Source: Bryobacteraceae bacterium
GTDB lineage: Bacteria; Acidobacteriota; Terriglobia; Bryobacterales; Bryobacteraceae
Assembly: GCA_014379815.1 (NCBI GenBank)
Contig: JACMLA010000422.1
Location: 1-8,752 of the forward strand
Length of the DNA: 8,752 nt
Reading direction: 5' to 3'
Position 1 is the first letter of the stretch; every line of letters begins with the position of its first letter. Made by a program: the position numbers and the translations under genes. Below, in pieces: positions 6,497-8,752 of the stretch. The notes below the pieces were generated by a model. That model was not told where the DNA came from and ran no database searches. It saw only the letters and a program-made list of their open reading frames with translations.

Positions 6497-8121
6497 GGTC
6501 TCTCCGTAATCTCGACTGCCCCGGTGGCCCGCATTGCTGCTGCTGCAGTTATGGGCAACCTCCATTCATTATCGAACCTGCCCTCTGCCAGCACCTGATC
6601 CAGACCTCCCCGAAAAAGGATGAAATCACCAAAACTCTGGAGAGTTTTCCACGGCGGCGCAACCGAAGGCACGCCTGCCCGCCGGACCTGATCGGCACGC
6701 GTCCACCAGGGCAGACCGGAGCTGACAACCACGTATCGGCCGTCAACGGGAAATACGTACACCAGACCATAATCCGCGGCGCTATCGCTCAGGTGAAGCG
6801 GCAAACGATTTGCATACGCGGCAATACGGTTGTTCGACGAGCGAGTTCCGAAGAGCACCAAACTGGAATCAGCTAAGGGAATATCGACCGATTCCACATC
6901 GGACACGACGCGGAATCGCAAAGCCGGTCTTTCGAGGCCTGCTGACCACTTCGCAGCAGCAACCGCCACTTCGCGTCTGCGTATCAGTTCGTCAGTCGCT
7001 GGCTGGCCTTCCGTGCCGTACACATAGAAATGCCGTTCTGCGATCGCCGCAGCGAGTGGGCCCTCGGCACCAGGCCCCTTCTGTAATCCTCCAGGCCCCG
7101 AACGCGCGGGCTTCCAGACGCCGTTTTCCTTCAAAAAGCCAAGGCTGTTGGCTCGTGTACCCGCTGACATAGCAATGACGCGTCCGTCAACCGACACTGA
7201 CGTTGGCGGCGCGGGCGTGCGGCGTCTGTCGATCCGGAATCCATTGAGCCCGCTAGTCCGAACCGCCAATCGGCCGTCCAGGATCTCAGCATCCGCCGAG
7301 GCTGGCGTTCCGGGAGTCAGTCCGGAAAACTGCAGCCAGTAGGCGGACGAATGCAGGTAAGTATCAGCTGTTAACTGGACCCGGGACGGCTTTTCGATTC
7401 GCTGGTATTGTCCAAACCACTGGAAAATCGTACCGCCTTTATACGCAATATCCCAGGCATTATGGCGAATGCTCTCGTACTCCACATACTCTGACCGGAC
7501 GCCTGCGTCGAGGAACCGCTGATGCCACGCGCGTGTTTGTGCGGCGGGCACGATCGGGTCGAGCTCCCCCTGCATGAATCGAACCGGAAGATGCAGGGCA
7601 TTTCCGGACAGCGACTCCAGCCCGGGCGGGACAACGGGGCACACCACGGCGATGGCAGCCCACAGGTCCGGCCTGCGCAGGGCGAGGGCGAGAGCGCCGC
7701 CACCGCCTCGCGAGATCCCGGTGAGATAAACACGATCCTCGTCGACACGGAAACGGCGTTTGACCTCGGCCATTACAGCGAGAACGTCTTTCTCACCAAT
7801 CCCGTCGTAGCCGATATCACCCCGGGCAACGGGACTGGCAACGAGGTACTCCAGATCCGGGAATGCACGAGAAGGGCGACCCGGGAGAGTGCCCAGCCCG
7901 AACACTTGTTGCAAATTTGCCTGAGGGCTGGAACCTTCGCCGTGCAGACTGACGACCAGTGGCCACGCGCGGGAGGAGGTATAGCCTTGCGGAACATAGA
8001 GCGCGTATGCCTGATCAGAATCGTCGATATCGGAATGAAAGGTGGCCACGTTCGCACCACGTTCCACTGTCTGTGCCAGCCCAATCAATGCAACGGCTGC
8101 GAAGAGCAAAAACTTACGCAA
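6493..8121 (-). CDS. Exported alpha/beta-hydrolase (esterase/PHB-depolymerase-like) with large C-terminal region
   Basis: Probable secreted or periplasmic serine hydrolase of 542 residues; the substrate is unknown. Residues 1-17 (MRKF, then a hydrophobic run ending GLAQ) look like a signal peptide. The catalytic domain covers about 25-240: YALYVPQGY, the oxyanion segment VVSLHGEG (57-63), nucleophile elbow GISRGG (135-140) with Ser137, acid Asp188 in GELDPIVP and base His220 in SIRHNAWD. This order fits esterase D/feruloyl esterase/LpqC-type hydrolases. From about 245 to 542 follows a region rich in beta-type sequence, with YWLQFSGL, FYVYGTEG and LVLFGTRSSNNRI. Similar tails occur, as I recall, on hydrolases from Planctomycetes and Acidobacteriota, but I cannot name the domain. 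The start is TTG at 8121, supported by GGAG seven bases upstream, and it overlaps the DapA-like stop by eight bases. The end overlaps the decarboxylase start. Confidence 0.82.
   Translation of the reverse strand: MRKFLLFAAVALIGLAQTVERGANVATFHSDIDDSDQAYALYVPQGYTSSRAWPLVVSLHGEGSSPQANLQQVFGLGTLPGRPSRAFPDLEYLVASPVARGDIGYDGIGEKDVLAVMAEVKRRFRVDEDRVYLTGISRGGGGALALALRRPDLWAAIAVVCPVVPPGLESLSGNALHLPVRFMQGELDPIVPAAQTRAWHQRFLDAGVRSEYVEYESIRHNAWDIAYKGGTIFQWFGQYQRIEKPSRVQLTADTYLHSSAYWLQFSGLTPGTPASADAEILDGRLAVRTSGLNGFRIDRRRTPAPPTSVSVDGRVIAMSAGTRANSLGFLKENGVWKPARSGPGGLQKGPGAEGPLAAAIAERHFYVYGTEGQPATDELIRRREVAVAAAKWSAGLERPALRFRVVSDVESVDIPLADSSLVLFGTRSSNNRIAAYANRLPLHLSDSAADYGLVYVFPVDGRYVVVSSGLPWWTRADQVRRAGVPSVAPPWKTLQSFGDFILFRGGLDQVLAEGRFDNEWRLPITAAAAMRATGAVEITERP
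6502..6505 (-). promoter_or_regulatory. Ribosome binding site setting the decarboxylase GTG start
   Basis: On the minus strand GGAG (in GGAGAGACC) lies five bases upstream of GTG 6496-6494 and within the last codons of the hydrolase. Together with the GTGA stop/start overlap it makes this GTG a better start than the open frame upstream to 6565. Confidence 0.7.
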
Positions 8122-8752
8122 TCCTGGTCTCCGCTACAACGGCCTTCAGCCATGGGCGGAACCACTCGCGAAACTCTTCGAGTAGCAATTTAGCTTCCGG
8201 GCTGGCCGGTGACGCGTTCGGCCCTAAGGGAAGTCCGCGCAAACAGGTTGCTTCCCGGATACCAACCGGGACGGGAAACTTTTCAATCCAGGAGATGAAC
8301 TCGTGTAAACGCGCGGCGAATGTGGAAACCCGTTCTTTACTGCCGGAGGTCAGCGCCTTTCCCAACGCCACGAGGAGTTCGGGTACGGCGGAAGCAACAC
8401 CGGAGATGGCACCGCTAACACCCCACCCAAATGCCTCAATGAATAATGAGTCGTTGCCGACAAACAAGGGAAATGGCTGTGACTGTCTCGCCCTGGACAG
8501 CATACGAAGACCATCTGCCGACGGAGCCGAGTCCTTGACTCCATGCACGATACCCGCTGTTAACATTTCGAGGCTCAAATCGGCGGGGACAGGATTGCCA
8601 AACTGCGGGATATTGTAAACCAGGATTGGAATACTTAGATCAGTATTGGCAGCGAATTTCTCGTAAAATGTCCGGATTTCTTCGCGTGAATACCGATAAA
8701 AGTAAGGCGGCATTAACAACACACCGGCAGCACCTGATGCCCCTGCGGCCTG
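8114..8752 (-). CDS. DapA/N-acetylneuraminate-lyase superfamily aldolase, C-terminal part
   Basis: Only the last 212 residues are in the window; the frame stays open through the right edge and the N-terminus, with the substrate-binding GT/S-x-GE motif, is missing. This TIM-barrel superfamily joins or cleaves pyruvate or a related 2-keto acid through a Schiff base. Numbered from the first visible residue, GVLLMPPYFYRYS (10-22) matches the family's GA-G-LLMPPYY strand. Tyr46 in VYNIP is the conserved catalytic tyrosine and Lys73 in GVKDSAP the Schiff-base lysine. GNDSLFIEAFGWGVSGAISG (99-118) is the usual late barrel motif. Members include dihydrodipicolinate synthase, N-acetylneuraminate lyase and sugar-acid aldolases and dehydratases. 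The NIPQ after Tyr46 and the non-lysine-operon context argue mildly against true DapA. It is the most upstream visible gene of the run and overlaps the hydrolase start by eight bases. Confidence 0.88.
   Translation of the reverse strand, partial: QAAGASGAAGVLLMPPYFYRYSREEIRTFYEKFAANTDLSIPILVYNIPQFGNPVPADLSLEMLTAGIVHGVKDSAPSADGLRMLSRARQSQPFPLFVGNDSLFIEAFGWGVSGAISGVASAVPELLVALGKALTSGSKERVSTFAARLHEFISWIEKFPVPVGIREATCLRGLPLGPNASPASPEAKLLLEEFREWFRPWLKAVVAETRIA
8129..8132 (-). promoter_or_regulatory. Ribosome binding site setting the hydrolase TTG start
   Basis: On the minus strand GGAG (within CGGAGA) lies seven bases upstream of the TTG at 8121-8119. It sits inside the end of the DapA-like gene and supports the rare TTG start, directly followed by codons for a signal peptide. 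Confidence 0.7.

Noticed and set aside
5945..6598. Plus-strand open frame of 217 residues antisense to the decarboxylase start.
   Set aside because: It is a shadow of conserved decarboxylase sequence, with no motif or ribosome binding site noticed.
7522..8193. Plus-strand open frame of 223 residues antisense to the hydrolase.
   Set aside because: It has no recognisable motif and crosses the hydrolase/aldolase junction, while the opposite strand has a signal peptide, catalytic triad and ribosome binding site.

Overview
The window is a gene-dense stretch of bacterial chromosome, GC-rich by eye, with nine protein genes and almost no intergenic DNA. I see no tRNA, rRNA, insertion sequence, CRISPR array or long repeat. 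The AroB and MenG/UbiE sequences, the group II PLP decarboxylase subtype and the heavy use of GTG/TTG starts suggest an Acidobacteriota member, perhaps of the Bryobacter/Solibacter type. This is an inference from remembered family resemblance and was not searched.

Left part (1-2012, minus strand): nadB (L-aspartate oxidase, first step of de novo NAD synthesis) reads leftward. Its end overlaps the start of a membrane protein that resembles the sodium/calcium exchanger superfamily and runs off the left edge.

Centre (2027-3804, plus strand): aroB (3-dehydroquinate synthase, shikimate pathway) and ubiE/menG (menaquinone C-methyltransferase) share an ATGA stop/start junction. The shikimate pathway supplies chorismate, the precursor of menaquinone, so the pair acts at an early and a late step of connected pathways. 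aroB and nadB are divergent, with only 14 bases between their start codons as called.

Right part (3821-8752, minus strand): five genes are read leftward, and every junction overlaps. In transcription order they are a DapA/N-acetylneuraminate-lyase-type aldolase (N-terminus off the window), an exported alpha/beta-hydrolase, an aromatic-L-amino-acid-type PLP decarboxylase, pyrD (class 1B dihydroorotate dehydrogenase) and ridA (imine/enamine deaminase). Their promoter lies beyond the right edge. The run ends 16 bases from the convergent end of ubiE.

Most of the content is ordinary core metabolism. The part most worth a second look is the five-gene overlapping run. It links an exported esterase-like protein, an aldolase and a PLP decarboxylase to a pyrimidine gene and an enamine-detoxifying enzyme. 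I found no clear evidence of a wholly new system.
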